Part shown: positions 52,198 through 62,321 of the stretch, in pieces
How the letters are laid out: every line of letters starts with the position of its first letter
How positions within the stretch are numbered: position 1 is the stretch's first letter
Source of the DNA: Sphingobacteriales bacterium
GTDB taxonomy: Bacteria; Bacteroidota; Bacteroidia; Chitinophagales; Chitinophagaceae
DNA length: 64,000 bases
Direction: 5' to 3'
Assembly (NCBI GenBank): GCA_016200915.1
Contig: JACQDV010000002.1
Location: forward strand, 62,001-126,000
Program-made: the position numbers and the translations under genes
Notes under the pieces: model-generated
What the model was told of the DNA's origin: nothing
The model's database searches: none
What the model saw: only the letters and a program-made list of their open reading frames with translations

Positions 52198-53487
52198 GTG
52201 AATTCATCCACCCCATTAGCAGAACGGTTAAGACCAACTTCTCTCGAAGAGTTGGCAGGTCAGCAACACCTTACCGGCAAAGGAAGTGTGCTGCGTACTG
52301 CTATTGAACATGGCAAAGTTCCCTCCATGATTTTATGGGGACCTCCCGGCACCGGCAAAACAACCATTGCCAACATCATTGCACATACATTAAAAGTTCC
52401 TTTCTATACACTGAGTGCTATCTCTTCGGGAGTAAAAGAAGTAAGAGAAGTTATTGAAGAATCAAAGACGAAGGAAAAAGCCATCTTATTCATTGATGAA
52501 ATTCATCGCTTCAATAAAGGTCAGCAGGATGCTTTATTAGGCGCTGTTGAAAAAGGAATTGTTACGCTGATTGGTGCAACTACTGAGAATCCATCTTTTG
52601 AAGTCAACTCAGCGTTGCTCAGTCGTTGCCAGGTTTATGTTTTAAAACCATTAGGAGAAAAAGAATTAGTGGAGTTATTGAACCACGCCATTGCTACTGA
52701 TGAATTTCTCAAAACAAAAAAGATTGAATTAAAAGAAACTGCGGCACTCATTAATATTTCCGGTGGTGATGCCAGGAAATTATTGAATTTATTAGAGTTG
52801 GTATGTGAAGCCGCACCGTCTGAATCCGGCGTTGAGCCGGAGTCTGGCGGTTTAATGATAACCGATGATTTAGTAATGAGCATTGCTCAAAAGAAAATAG
52901 CACTCTATGATAAAAAAGGCGAACAGCATTATGATATCATCTCAGCCTTTATCAAATCCATTCGTGGAAGCGATCCTAATGCAGCCGTGTATTGGTTAGC
53001 CAGGATGATTGACGGAGGTGAAGATGTAAAGTTCATTGCCCGCAGATTAGTGATATTAGCAAGCGAAGACATCGGTAACGCTAATCCCACTGGTATTGTA
53101 ATGGCCAATGCCAGCTTCGAAGCAGTTAATAAAATTGGTTATCCGGAATCAAGTTTGATATTATCACAATGCGCCATCTATTTAGCTTCTTCTCCAAAAA
53201 GTAATTCTGCTACCGTTGCTATTGGTGAAGCATTTAATGCTGTTAAACAATTAGGCGATTTACCTGTACCGTTACATATCCGCAATGCACCAACAAGACT
53301 GATGAAGGAGATGGATTACGGGCAAGGTTATAAATATTCTCACATGGGTGAAGGAAATTTTATGGAGCAGGAATATCTTCCCAAAGAATTATCGGGCAAA
53401 AAAATGTACGATCCGGGAAAAAATGCAAGAGAAGAAGAGTTACGTAAATTTTTAAAAGAACGCTGGAAAGACAAATACAATTATTGA
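52198..53487 (+). CDS. rarA: Replication-associated recombination protein A (RarA/MgsA)
   Basis: RarA is an AAA+ ATPase of the clamp-loader type that acts at stalled replication forks. The 429-residue protein starts at GTG 52198, right behind gagga. Its opening, PLAERLRPTSLEELAGQQHL (about 5-24), is a family hallmark. Walker A GPPGTGKTT is at about 49-57, Walker B LFIDEIHRFNKGQQDALLGA near 98, and sensor 1 TENPSFEVNSALLSR near 128. The C-terminal tetramerisation part contains RGSDPNAAVYWLARMI and GYKYSHMGEGNF. The GNAT gene begins one base after the stop codon. Confidence 0.95.
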   Translation: MNSSTPLAERLRPTSLEELAGQQHLTGKGSVLRTAIEHGKVPSMILWGPPGTGKTTIANIIAHTLKVPFYTLSAISSGVKEVREVIEESKTKEKAILFIDEIHRFNKGQQDALLGAVEKGIVTLIGATTENPSFEVNSALLSRCQVYVLKPLGEKELVELLNHAIATDEFLKTKKIELKETAALINISGGDARKLLNLLELVCEAAPSESGVEPESGGLMITDDLVMSIAQKKIALYDKKGEQHYDIISAFIKSIRGSDPNAAVYWLARMIDGGEDVKFIARRLVILASEDIGNANPTGIVMANASFEAVNKIGYPESSLILSQCAIYLASSPKSNSATVAIGEAFNAVKQLGDLPVPLHIRNAPTRLMKEMDYGQGYKYSHMGEGNFMEQEYLPKELSGKKMYDPGKNAREEELRKFLKERWKDKYNY

Positions 53488-53488
53488 A

Positions 53489-53932
53489 ATGACAAATTGG
53501 GTTTTAAAAAAGTTTGACGAGTTAACACCACATGAATTATATGCTATTCTTCAGTTAAGAAATGAAGTTTTTGTAGTGGAACAGAACTGTGTATTCCAGG
53601 ATGCAGATGATAAAGATCAGCATTGCTGGCATTACATGGGCTGGAGAGATAATTATCTGGCTGCTTATATCCGTATTGTTCCTCCCGGTGTTGCTTATGA
53701 ATATCCATCTATCGGCCGGGTGGTGAGCTCACCAAAAGCCAGGGGCTCAGGTATTGGCAGAGAATTGATGGCAAATGGAATTACTGTTACACATCAGCTT
53801 TTTGGTGAAGGCCCAATTAAAATTGGCGCCCAGTTATATCTCAAAAAATTTTATGAATTATTGGGCTTTGAACAAGTGGGTGAAATCTATGATGAGGATG
53901 GGATTGATCACATTTATATGATCCGCCCGTAG
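53489..53932 (+). CDS. GNAT acetyltransferase, ElaA family
   Basis: This 147-residue GNAT-fold protein resembles ElaA. It opens with FDELTPHELYAILQLRNEVF (about 8-27) and VEQNCVFQDADDKDQHCWHY. The acetyl-CoA loop is in GRVVSSPKARGSGIGRELM (about 76-94). The C-terminal part AQLYLKKFYELLGFEQVGE fits the family too. The substrate is not known. It follows rarA with a one-base gap and is probably the last gene of that transcript. Confidence 0.9.
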   Translation: MTNWVLKKFDELTPHELYAILQLRNEVFVVEQNCVFQDADDKDQHCWHYMGWRDNYLAAYIRIVPPGVAYEYPSIGRVVSSPKARGSGIGRELMANGITVTHQLFGEGPIKIGAQLYLKKFYELLGFEQVGEIYDEDGIDHIYMIRP

Positions 53933-53952
53933 GTCATATCATTATTTTTACT

Positions 53953-53977
53953 AACTTAATACGGGAAATACGCAATA
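53953..53977 (+). repeat. Imperfect 25-bp direct repeat flanking the barrel gene
   Basis: The sequence starting aacttaatacgggaaatacg is echoed at 55126-55151 as aacttagtacggcaaagtat and onward, with a few changes and one indel. The two copies bracket the gene at 54131-55123. It may be chance or a common 3' or 5' element. Confidence 0.35.
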
Positions 53978-54130
53978 TAGCCCGTGTTTCTTCGTTTTCA
54001 GTAAGTTAGAAACCAAAAAAGCTGCCTGATGAAGGGAATTTAGATTCTAAAAATTTGGATTGCAGACAAATGTTTTCTAATATTGAGTTCACAATATCCA
54101 GTAAATAAAGAAAAACTAAAATCCAGTAGT

Positions 54131-55123
54131 ATGAGAAATAGTGGCTCACACTTTCTTACTAAGCTAACCTCTGCCCTTTTCCTCACGTTTATACTCGTTT
54201 CTTCAAACGTATATTCTCAAGCAGATTTATCATTTGGAAAACTTCGTTTCGAAGCTGGAATAGATGTTGGCCCTTCTGTATTCCTGGGTGATCTGGGTGG
54301 TCACCGTGGTAAAGGAACATATTTCTTAAAAGATTACAATTTCCCTGTTACTAAACTGATGAAAGGTTTGTATTTATCAGTTTACCCTGCCGAGTGGATT
54401 GGTTTTCGTGTTGCCGGAGGTATAACGCAATTAACTGGTGATGATGCATACATTAATACAAATGGTCATTGGGAATTAACCCGCAAAGTAAGAGACATAC
54501 AGTTTCGCAGTAACCTGCAGGAAGTATATGGCGCAATGGAGTTATATCCTAATGTATTATCCAATATGAAGTATGATTATGTACCGAGGTTAAGATATTA
54601 TGGTGTGATTGGATTAGGCTGGTTTCATTTCAATCCGCAAGGGCCCTACGTTAATCCCAGTACAGGTAAAACTGAATGGATTGATCTAAAACCATTGCGG
54701 CTGGAAGGAGAAGGTGTAATTCCCGGAAGAAAAGAGTACAATCTTTCAGGATTAATGATTCCTATGGGTCTTGGTATCAAGTATGATGTATCTGACAGAT
54801 GGGTTATTGGGGTTGAAGTATTACACCGGAAAACGTTTACCGATTATATTGATGATGTAAGTATCCGTTATGCTGATATTAACCAAATATCCCCTTACCT
54901 CACTCCTCAACAAATAACTTACGCAAAATATTTCCTCGGCCAGGGGTTAACTAACTTACAGGTTCGTTCGCCTTACGGAGCAGGAAGAAGAAGAGGTAAT
55001 CCGAAACGTAATGATGCATATTTTGCTTATACATTCAGATTAGCTTATAAATTTGGCAACCTGTATAACTCAGTATTCCAGAGTAGCCTGAAACAAGTAA
55101 GGTGTCCGGCATATCGTTTCTGA
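54131..55123 (+). CDS. Outer-membrane protein, DUF6089-like barrel
   Basis: This 330-residue protein has a signal peptide. I start at MRNSGSHFLTKLTSALF (ATG 54131), with cleavage after VYSQ. The mature part begins FGKLRFEAGIDVGPSVFLGD, the 'G.GG..Y.GDL' opening of DUF6089-like outer-membrane proteins in Bacteroidota. Later strands include YYGVIGLGWFHFNP (about 155), GLGIKYDVSDRWVIGVEVLH (about 215) and the C-terminal AYFAYTFRLAYKFGNLYNS. The function is unknown. It stands alone between the rarA group and a minus-strand hypothetical gene. Confidence 0.78.
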   Translation: MRNSGSHFLTKLTSALFLTFILVSSNVYSQADLSFGKLRFEAGIDVGPSVFLGDLGGHRGKGTYFLKDYNFPVTKLMKGLYLSVYPAEWIGFRVAGGITQLTGDDAYINTNGHWELTRKVRDIQFRSNLQEVYGAMELYPNVLSNMKYDYVPRLRYYGVIGLGWFHFNPQGPYVNPSTGKTEWIDLKPLRLEGEGVIPGRKEYNLSGLMIPMGLGIKYDVSDRWVIGVEVLHRKTFTDYIDDVSIRYADINQISPYLTPQQITYAKYFLGQGLTNLQVRSPYGAGRRRGNPKRNDAYFAYTFRLAYKFGNLYNSVFQSSLKQVRCPAYRF

Positions 55124-55243
55124 TGAACTTAGTACGGCAAAGTATGCAATAAAAGAACAAATGGTTTATTGCTGCATCCAGGTCACTGTGAAAAACCAAA
55201 ACAGCAACCGCATTCAGTTTTTATTTTACCATTCTTTGCCTTT

Positions 55244-55771
55244 TTATGCTTCTCCAAAATAATCTTCAGGATTAAATGGTTCATCATCCGGTGGAAAATC
55301 GGCAGGGTTGTTAAACAGGTGCCAGTCATCCGGCAAGTCATTGGTTTTATCAAAACAACTTACCCATTTTATAAATATTTCTTTAAAGGCTTCTATTTCT
55401 TTTTTTAATACTTCTGTATATTTTTCCTCTACTCCATGTATTTCTTTGCAGGCCCAAAGCTGCGCTTTTAACTGGCAGATATTTACTTTAATGATCACTG
55501 CATTTTCCATTACAATAATGTACACATGATCCACAGCCATAGCTCCTTTTATTTTTGCTGGAATAATAGAAGCATTTTCCATCATTAATCTACCAGTTAC
55601 CTCATTATCATCTTCTGATAACAGATCACAAATGGTTTGCGTAGTATTTAAAATATCAATTGATTTCCTAAACAGTTCTTTTCCATGAATCTTTATGGGT
55701 TTCCATCCTTCATTTTCATTGTCATCATCCCTGAAATCATCAGCATTTAAAAAATTACCGGGATTATCCAT
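55244..55771 (-). CDS. Conserved-looking hypothetical protein
   Basis: This 175-residue soluble protein is acidic at both ends (DDDNENEGW near residue 16; PPDDEPFNPEDYFGEA at the C-terminus). It has a helical and strand middle part containing DHVYIIVMENAVIIKVNICQ (about 80-99) and a Cys in LWACKEIHGVEEKY. No signal peptide or known motif is visible. It ends the minus-strand pair with uvrA, whose stop codon lies 15 bp upstream, so the two are probably co-transcribed. Function unknown; the acidic tails may bind a partner. Confidence 0.65.
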   Translation of the reverse strand: MDNPGNFLNADDFRDDDNENEGWKPIKIHGKELFRKSIDILNTTQTICDLLSEDDNEVTGRLMMENASIIPAKIKGAMAVDHVYIIVMENAVIIKVNICQLKAQLWACKEIHGVEEKYTEVLKKEIEAFKEIFIKWVSCFDKTNDLPDDWHLFNNPADFPPDDEPFNPEDYFGEA

Positions 55772-55786
55772 ATAATATGTTTAAGA

Positions 55787-58678
55787 TTATTTTAATTCTT
55801 CTTTCAGGTAAATGCCAGTGTAACTATTTTTTTCTTTTACCAGTTCTTCCGGTGCTCCTTCAAATAAAATCTGCCCGCCACCATCACCACCTTCGGGACC
55901 CAAATCAATAATATGATCCGCTACTTTTATTACATCAAGATTGTGTTCAATTACTAAAACGGTGTTACCTCTTTCTACTAATTTATTCAATACATCCAGC
56001 AAGTGCTGAATATCTTCAAAATGCAAACCGGTTGTTGGCTCATCTAATATGTAAAATGTTTTGCCGGTATCTCTTTTTGATAGTTCGGTAGAAAGTTTCA
56101 CCCGTTGCGCTTCACCACCACTTAGTGTTACGGCTGATTGCCCTAATGTGATATAACCTAAACCAACTTCTTCCAGCACTTTTATTTTGCGCCAGATATA
56201 TGGAACATTCTGGAAAAACTCTACCGCCTCTTCCACCGTCATATCTAACACATCGCTGATAGATTTTCCTTTGTAGCGTATTTCTAATGTTTCCCGGTTA
56301 TAACGTTTGCCATTACATTTTTCGCAATGCACATATACATCGGGCAAAAAATTCATTTCAATTACTCTCATACCACCACCTTCACATACATCGCATCTGC
56401 CGCTTTTTACATTGAAAGAAAAACGGCCGGCATTATAACCACGAATTTTTGCTTCGGGAACTGATGCAAACAATGTTCTGATATCAGTAAAGAAACCACA
56501 GTAGGTTGCCGGGTTACTTCTTGGTGTACGGCCAATGGGGCTTTGATCAATCTCAATCACCTTATCTATATGCTCCAGTCCTTTTACTGATTTATATTCC
56601 ATTGGTTCGCCTTTGGAACCATATGCATGTTTGCTTAAGATTGGATAAAGTGTTTCATTAATCAAAGTAGATTTTCCACTTCCACTTACTCCGGTAACCA
56701 CAATCATTTTTCCCAATGGAAACTTCACACTTACATCTCTCAGGTTATTTCCTTTTGCTCCTTTTATTTCAACAAACTTTCCATTTCCTTTTCTTCTTTC
56801 TTTTGGAACAGCAATATGCCGATGACCATTGAGATAAGAGGAAGTAAGCGTATCTAATTTCAATAAATCTTTTGGCTCACCTGCCGCTACAATTCTTCCG
56901 CCATGATAACCTGCTTTTGGTCCAATGTCAATTAAATGATCTGCATGCATCATAATATCTTTATCATGCTCTACCACCAAAACACTGTTTCCAATATTGC
57001 GCAGATTTTTTAATGCATCAATCAACCGGTGATTATCTCTTTGATGCAAACCAATACTGGGCTCATCTAATATATAAGTGATGCCCTGCAATTGCGAACC
57101 GATTTGAGTAGCTAAACGAATACGTTGCGATTCACCGCCACTTAATGATTTACTTGGTCTGTTTAAAGTAAGATAAGTCAGACCAACATTCAATAAAAAC
57201 TGAAGCCGCTCTCTTATCTCTTTCAAAATATCTTTGGCAATAATGGTTTGTTTATTATTCAACCTTAATTCAATACCATCAAACCAGGCTGCCAGGTTAT
57301 CAAGGTTCATATTGCTTAAGTCAGCAATATTCCTGTTATCAACTCTAAACCATAAACTTTCTTTTTTCAATCTTGCCCCATTACAGGTATGACAGGTTTT
57401 TAATGTCATAAATTTTTGCACCCACTCTCTTAATACTTCTGTACTATGTGTTGATATAAACCACCTCTTCAGCATCGGAATAATTCCTTCATAGCTTCCG
57501 GTATATTCCAGTGGTACTGATTCATCATCTGCATCCACTTCCAGCGAAGCACTGATTTCTTTATCGCCGTACAACAATAAATCTAATTGTGCTTTGGGCA
57601 AATCTTTTACCGGTACATCTAATTTTATTTTATTCTTTTTGGCAAAAGCAATTACTTGTTGAAAAACGCTGGCGTTTCTTTCTTCACCCAACGGGGCAAT
57701 ACCACCTTCTTTAACGCTCAGCGATTTATCGGGCAGCACTTCATCCATATCAATGGTATATACATTCCCCAATCCTTTGCAGGTTGGGCAAGCACCATAC
57801 GGAGAGTTAAATGAAAATGCATTGGGTGATGGTTCTTCATAACTAAGCCCGGTATCTTCACACATCAGCAACTTGCTGTATTGAACAGGTTTTGCTTCAT
57901 CATCATTCAGCAACAAAAACATCAAATCTTTTCCCAGTTTTAATGTTTGCTGCACACTCTGACTAATCCTGACTTTAAAATCATCTTCGACTTTCAACCG
58001 GTCAACCACTAATTCTATATCATGAATTTTGTAACGATCCACCTGCATCTTGGGAACAATATCTTTCACTTCACCATCTACCCTTACTTTTAAAAATCCT
58101 TTCTTCCGCATATCTTCAAACAACTCCCGGTAATGTCCTTTTCTTCCACGAACCAATGGTGCTAATAAAGTAATTCGCTTGCCAGGGAATTTTTTAAAGA
58201 TGTTTTGTACAATTTCTTCTTCACTCCATTTGACCATTTGCTTACCTGTATTGTAACTATATGCTTCTCCAATTCTTGCATACAATAAACGTAAGAAATC
58301 ATATACTTCTGTAACTGTACCTACTGTTGAGCGGGGATTTTTATTGGTTGTTTTTTGTTCAATAGAAATTACAGGTGAAAGTCCGGTTATCTTATCAACA
58401 TCCGGTCGCTCCATATCACCCACAAACTGGCGGGCATAAGCACCGAATGTTTCCATATATCGTCTTTGTCCTTCAGCATAAATAGTATCAAATGCCAGTG
58501 ATGATTTACCACTGCCACTGATACCTGTAATTACCACCAATTTATTTTTGGGAATAGAAATATCAATGTTCTTCAGGTTATGCACCCTTGCACCAAATAC
58601 ATCTATTTGTTCCAGGTTGGTGTTTACTGATTCTTCCAATGCTGTTTTACTCTCTTTTTTAGCTGATGATTTACCCAT
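55787..58678 (-). CDS. uvrA: Excinuclease ABC subunit UvrA
   Basis: UvrA recognises DNA damage in nucleotide excision repair and loads UvrB. I start the 963-residue protein at MGKSSAKKESKTALEES (ATG 58678). The first ATPase has GISGSGKSSLAFDTIYAEGQ (about 47-66) and LSGGESQRIRLATQIGSQL. Zinc motifs are CPTCKGLG, CHTCNGARL and the C-terminal CDVCEGGGM...CEKCNGKRY. The second ATPase has GVSGSGKSTLINETLYP and LSGGEAQRVKLSTELSK, followed by LDEPTTGLHFEDI. The N-terminal extension of about 25 residues is slightly long. UvrB and UvrC are not in the window. Confidence 0.97.
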   Translation of the reverse strand: MGKSSAKKESKTALEESVNTNLEQIDVFGARVHNLKNIDISIPKNKLVVITGISGSGKSSLAFDTIYAEGQRRYMETFGAYARQFVGDMERPDVDKITGLSPVISIEQKTTNKNPRSTVGTVTEVYDFLRLLYARIGEAYSYNTGKQMVKWSEEEIVQNIFKKFPGKRITLLAPLVRGRKGHYRELFEDMRKKGFLKVRVDGEVKDIVPKMQVDRYKIHDIELVVDRLKVEDDFKVRISQSVQQTLKLGKDLMFLLLNDDEAKPVQYSKLLMCEDTGLSYEEPSPNAFSFNSPYGACPTCKGLGNVYTIDMDEVLPDKSLSVKEGGIAPLGEERNASVFQQVIAFAKKNKIKLDVPVKDLPKAQLDLLLYGDKEISASLEVDADDESVPLEYTGSYEGIIPMLKRWFISTHSTEVLREWVQKFMTLKTCHTCNGARLKKESLWFRVDNRNIADLSNMNLDNLAAWFDGIELRLNNKQTIIAKDILKEIRERLQFLLNVGLTYLTLNRPSKSLSGGESQRIRLATQIGSQLQGITYILDEPSIGLHQRDNHRLIDALKNLRNIGNSVLVVEHDKDIMMHADHLIDIGPKAGYHGGRIVAAGEPKDLLKLDTLTSSYLNGHRHIAVPKERRKGNGKFVEIKGAKGNNLRDVSVKFPLGKMIVVTGVSGSGKSTLINETLYPILSKHAYGSKGEPMEYKSVKGLEHIDKVIEIDQSPIGRTPRSNPATYCGFFTDIRTLFASVPEAKIRGYNAGRFSFNVKSGRCDVCEGGGMRVIEMNFLPDVYVHCEKCNGKRYNRETLEIRYKGKSISDVLDMTVEEAVEFFQNVPYIWRKIKVLEEVGLGYITLGQSAVTLSGGEAQRVKLSTELSKRDTGKTFYILDEPTTGLHFEDIQHLLDVLNKLVERGNTVLVIEHNLDVIKVADHIIDLGPEGGDGGGQILFEGAPEELVKEKNSYTGIYLKEELK

Positions 58679-58849
58679 ACAAAAGGACAACGAAGATAAC
58701 AACAAACCACTTATGGTTTTGTTTCATAAAAATGACTGTCCAATATCAGTTTTTTATACCCTGAGTTACAGCATCTTTACATTTAACAATAAAATATATC
58801 CTGCACTGGTATGGTATTTGAAAGTATGCTAATTCTAAAATGAATGTTT

Positions 58850-59533
58850 ATGAAACGGATTAAATTAATGACTTTCACAGTCGCTTTGACAGGTATTATT
58901 ATTTCTTCTTGCCACAACACAAAAAAATCTACAAAAGGAGCAATCATTGGTGGAACAGGTGGCGCTATACTGGGAAGAATTATTGGTAATGCAGCCGGTA
59001 ATAAAACAATGGGTACCATTATAGGTGCTGCAGTGGGCGGAACAGTTGGAGCCATCATTGGCAATAAAATGGATAAACAAGCTGAAGAAATTAAGAAAGA
59101 CGTACCCAATGTTAAAGTGGAACGGGTAGGTGAAGGAATTGTGGTGGAATTCAACAGTAAAATATTATTCGGGTTCGATAAAAGTGATTTAACTGCTGAT
59201 GCTAAGAAGAACCTGGATGATCTGGTGACTATACTCAATAAATATCCTGACACTAATATTGAAATACAGGGTCACACTGATGATAAAGGCACGGAACAAT
59301 ATAACCAGGGTCTTTCTGAAAGAAGAGCTTCCGCCGTGGCTGGTTATTTAAGTGCAAAGAATATCGCCAACAGCAGAGTCTCTACAAAAGGTTATGGTGA
59401 AACTGCTCCTAAATACAGCAATGCTACCGAAGAAGGGCAGGCTCAAAACCGCAGAGTGGAGTTCCTGATTACAGCCAATGAAAAAATGAAAGCTGATGCA
59501 GCGAAAGAAGCTGGTAAAAGCGGATCAAATTAA
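58850..59533 (+). CDS. OmpA-family lipoprotein (YiaD-like)
   Basis: This 227-residue lipoprotein has a lipobox GIIISSC (Cys about 21). A Gly-rich segment with paired glycine-zipper repeats (GAIIGGTGGAILGRIIGNAAG, about 30-50) probably inserts in a membrane. The C-terminal OmpA peptidoglycan-binding domain (about 95-210) shows FGFDKSDLTADAKKNLDDL, NIEIQGHTDDKGTEQYNQGL and NRRVEFLI. The role is envelope anchoring. Start at ATG 58850; an ATG two codons earlier is equally possible. It is divergent from uvrA and lies before the SAM riboswitch region. The two halves of the glycine zipper are near-repeats. Confidence 0.9.
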   Translation: MKRIKLMTFTVALTGIIISSCHNTKKSTKGAIIGGTGGAILGRIIGNAAGNKTMGTIIGAAVGGTVGAIIGNKMDKQAEEIKKDVPNVKVERVGEGIVVEFNSKILFGFDKSDLTADAKKNLDDLVTILNKYPDTNIEIQGHTDDKGTEQYNQGLSERRASAVAGYLSAKNIANSRVSTKGYGETAPKYSNATEEGQAQNRRVEFLITANEKMKADAAKEAGKSGSN

Positions 59534-59584
59534 GCCGAAGATCAAACCAAACAATAGTTAGCAAAATATTTTTCAAGAGATCGA

Positions 59585-59614
59585 TTGGTGATAGAATCTC
59601 TGTGCCTATATTTG
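59585..59614 (+). promoter_or_regulatory. Promoter TTG-N19-TATATTTG for the riboswitch operon
   Basis: TTG at 59585-59587 and TATATTTG at 59607-59614 are separated by exactly 19 nt, a full match to the Bacteroidota consensus. Transcription is predicted from about 59620, 16 nt before the riboswitch. Confidence 0.8.
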
Positions 59615-59635
59615 CAATCCAGTTCTTTTGATATC

Positions 59636-59751
59636 ACTTATTAAGAAAGGCAGAGGGTAATGGCCCGATGAAGCCTTGGCAACCCACACAGTCCACTCAA
59701 CTGTGTGAAGGTGCTAATTCCAACCCGATATAATTATTGGGAGAGATAAGT
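59636..59751 (+). promoter_or_regulatory. SAM-I riboswitch (S-box)
   Basis: The conserved S-box elements appear in order: a P1 stem (acttatt... / ...gataagt), agagggtaatggcccgatga, agccttggcaaccc, a P3-type hairpin (cacacagt / actgtgtg), aaggtgctaattccaacccg, and gggagagataagt. These form the SAM pocket and kink-turn. Binding of SAM should close P1 and let the downstream terminator form. The gtcaga at 59750-59755, overlapping the 3' side of P1, is complementary to tctgac in the left arm of the terminator, giving the expected anti-terminator. It controls metY-metX-hom. Confidence 0.95.
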
Positions 59752-59785
59752 CAGAGTAAGCTAACAAATATTGTTCAACATATTG

Positions 59786-59819
59786 AAAGCCCATCTGACA
59801 CTATCAGATGGGCTTTTTT
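59786..59819 (+). terminator. Riboswitch-controlled intrinsic terminator
   Basis: A perfect 13-bp stem (aaagcccatctga / tcagatgggcttt) with loop cacta ends in six T residues. It lies between the SAM-I aptamer and metY, the classical expression platform for transcription attenuation. Confidence 0.93.
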
Positions 59820-59873
59820 ATTTCTGGTATCAGGTATCAATTGGCTGGATTAAAAATTATGTTTAACAATTAA

Positions 59874-61205
<1,332 letters not shown>

Positions 61206-61208
61206 AAT

Positions 61209-61252
61209 ATCGTCTGTTGTCCATCGTCAATGGTCAATTGTCAATAGTGAAT
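61209..61252. repeat. Heptamer repeat between metY and metX
   Basis: The words tctgttg, tccatcg, tcaatgg, tcaattg and tcaatag follow in tandem, the same YCAAYTG family as at 3455-3540 and 23592-23627. It fills almost the whole spacer, up to 8 nt before the metX ATG. Confidence 0.65.
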
Positions 61253-61259
61253 AATTAAA

Positions 61260-62318
61260 ATGCTAAGAGAATTTAAATATAATCAACCCTTTCAACTGGA
61301 GTCGGGAAGAACACTTCCCGGCTTCCATTTGGCTTATACCACGCATGGTGAACTTAATGCTGAAAAAGATAATGTGGTTTGGATTTTTCATGCGTTAACT
61401 GCCAATAGTGATCCTGCTGAATGGTGGGATGGATTGGTAGGTGAAGGAAAACTGTTTACACCGGAAAAATATTTTATCATTTGTGTAAACATGCCCGGTA
61501 GTTGTTACGGAAGTCTTAGTCCGCTGGAAATTGATGCAACAACTGGTGAACCATATTATCATCAGTTTCCTTTCTTTACTACAAGAGATATGATTAAAAC
61601 TTACCAACACTTACGAAATGAGTTAGGTATTGGTAAAATTTATTTGGGAGTTGGTGGTTCCATGGGCGGACAACAATTATTGGAGTGGGCCATTGAAGAA
61701 CCGGGAGCTTTTGATACTATTCTTCCCATTGCTACTAATGCACAACATTCACCGTGGGGAATTGCCTTTAATGCCTCACAAAGAATGGCTATTGAAGCTG
61801 ATGCTACCTGGAAAGAAAATAATGCCAATGCAGGTATTGAAGGAATGAAAGTGGCAAGAAGTATTGCACTGCTCTCCTATCGTCACTATGAAACCTATGG
61901 TGTTAGTCAATTAGAAACGGATAACAATAAATTCGAAAAATATAAGAGCGAAAGTTATCAGCGTTACCAGGGAGAAAAATTGGCGAAGCGTTTTAATGCA
62001 TTTAGTTATTATACGCTGGGTCTTGGTATGGATTCTCACAATGTGGGAAGAGGAAGAGAATCGATTGAGAAGGCACTAAAAACAATCCGTGCTAAAACAT
62101 TGGTGATTGGAATTTCAAGCGATTTATTATTTCCCGTGGAAGAACAGAAATTTTTAGCTGCCAATATTCCTAATGCTCAATATGAAGAGATACATTCTTT
62201 TTACGGACATGATGGATTCTTATTAGAATATGAAGCAATGACAACTATCATCAGCAATTTTCTTGAAACACATCAGCCAAAATCAACAACAAACTATAAA
62301 CCACAAACAATAAACTAA
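61260..62318 (+). CDS. metX: Homoserine O-acetyltransferase MetX
   Basis: MetX acetylates homoserine using acetyl-CoA, giving the MetY substrate. The 352-residue alpha/beta-hydrolase has the nucleophile Ser in VGGSMGGQQLLEWA (about 126-139). NMPGSCYGSLSP (about 79-90) is family typical, and the catalytic His is in SFYGHDGFLLEYE near the C-terminus. The tail HQPKSTTNYKPQTIN is encoded by a heptamer repeat that also occurs around fabI; the fold ends before it. hom starts three bases after the stop codon, which suggests translational coupling. Confidence 0.94.
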   Translation: MLREFKYNQPFQLESGRTLPGFHLAYTTHGELNAEKDNVVWIFHALTANSDPAEWWDGLVGEGKLFTPEKYFIICVNMPGSCYGSLSPLEIDATTGEPYYHQFPFFTTRDMIKTYQHLRNELGIGKIYLGVGGSMGGQQLLEWAIEEPGAFDTILPIATNAQHSPWGIAFNASQRMAIEADATWKENNANAGIEGMKVARSIALLSYRHYETYGVSQLETDNNKFEKYKSESYQRYQGEKLAKRFNAFSYYTLGLGMDSHNVGRGRESIEKALKTIRAKTLVIGISSDLLFPVEEQKFLAANIPNAQYEEIHSFYGHDGFLLEYEAMTTIISNFLETHQPKSTTNYKPQTIN

Positions 62319-62321
62319 AAA

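Noticed and set aside
58783-59253. 156-codon open frame opposite the OmpA-type lipoprotein gene
   Set aside because: It mirrors the glycine-zipper repeats of the real gene, giving Pro/Ala/Val runs. There is no known motif.
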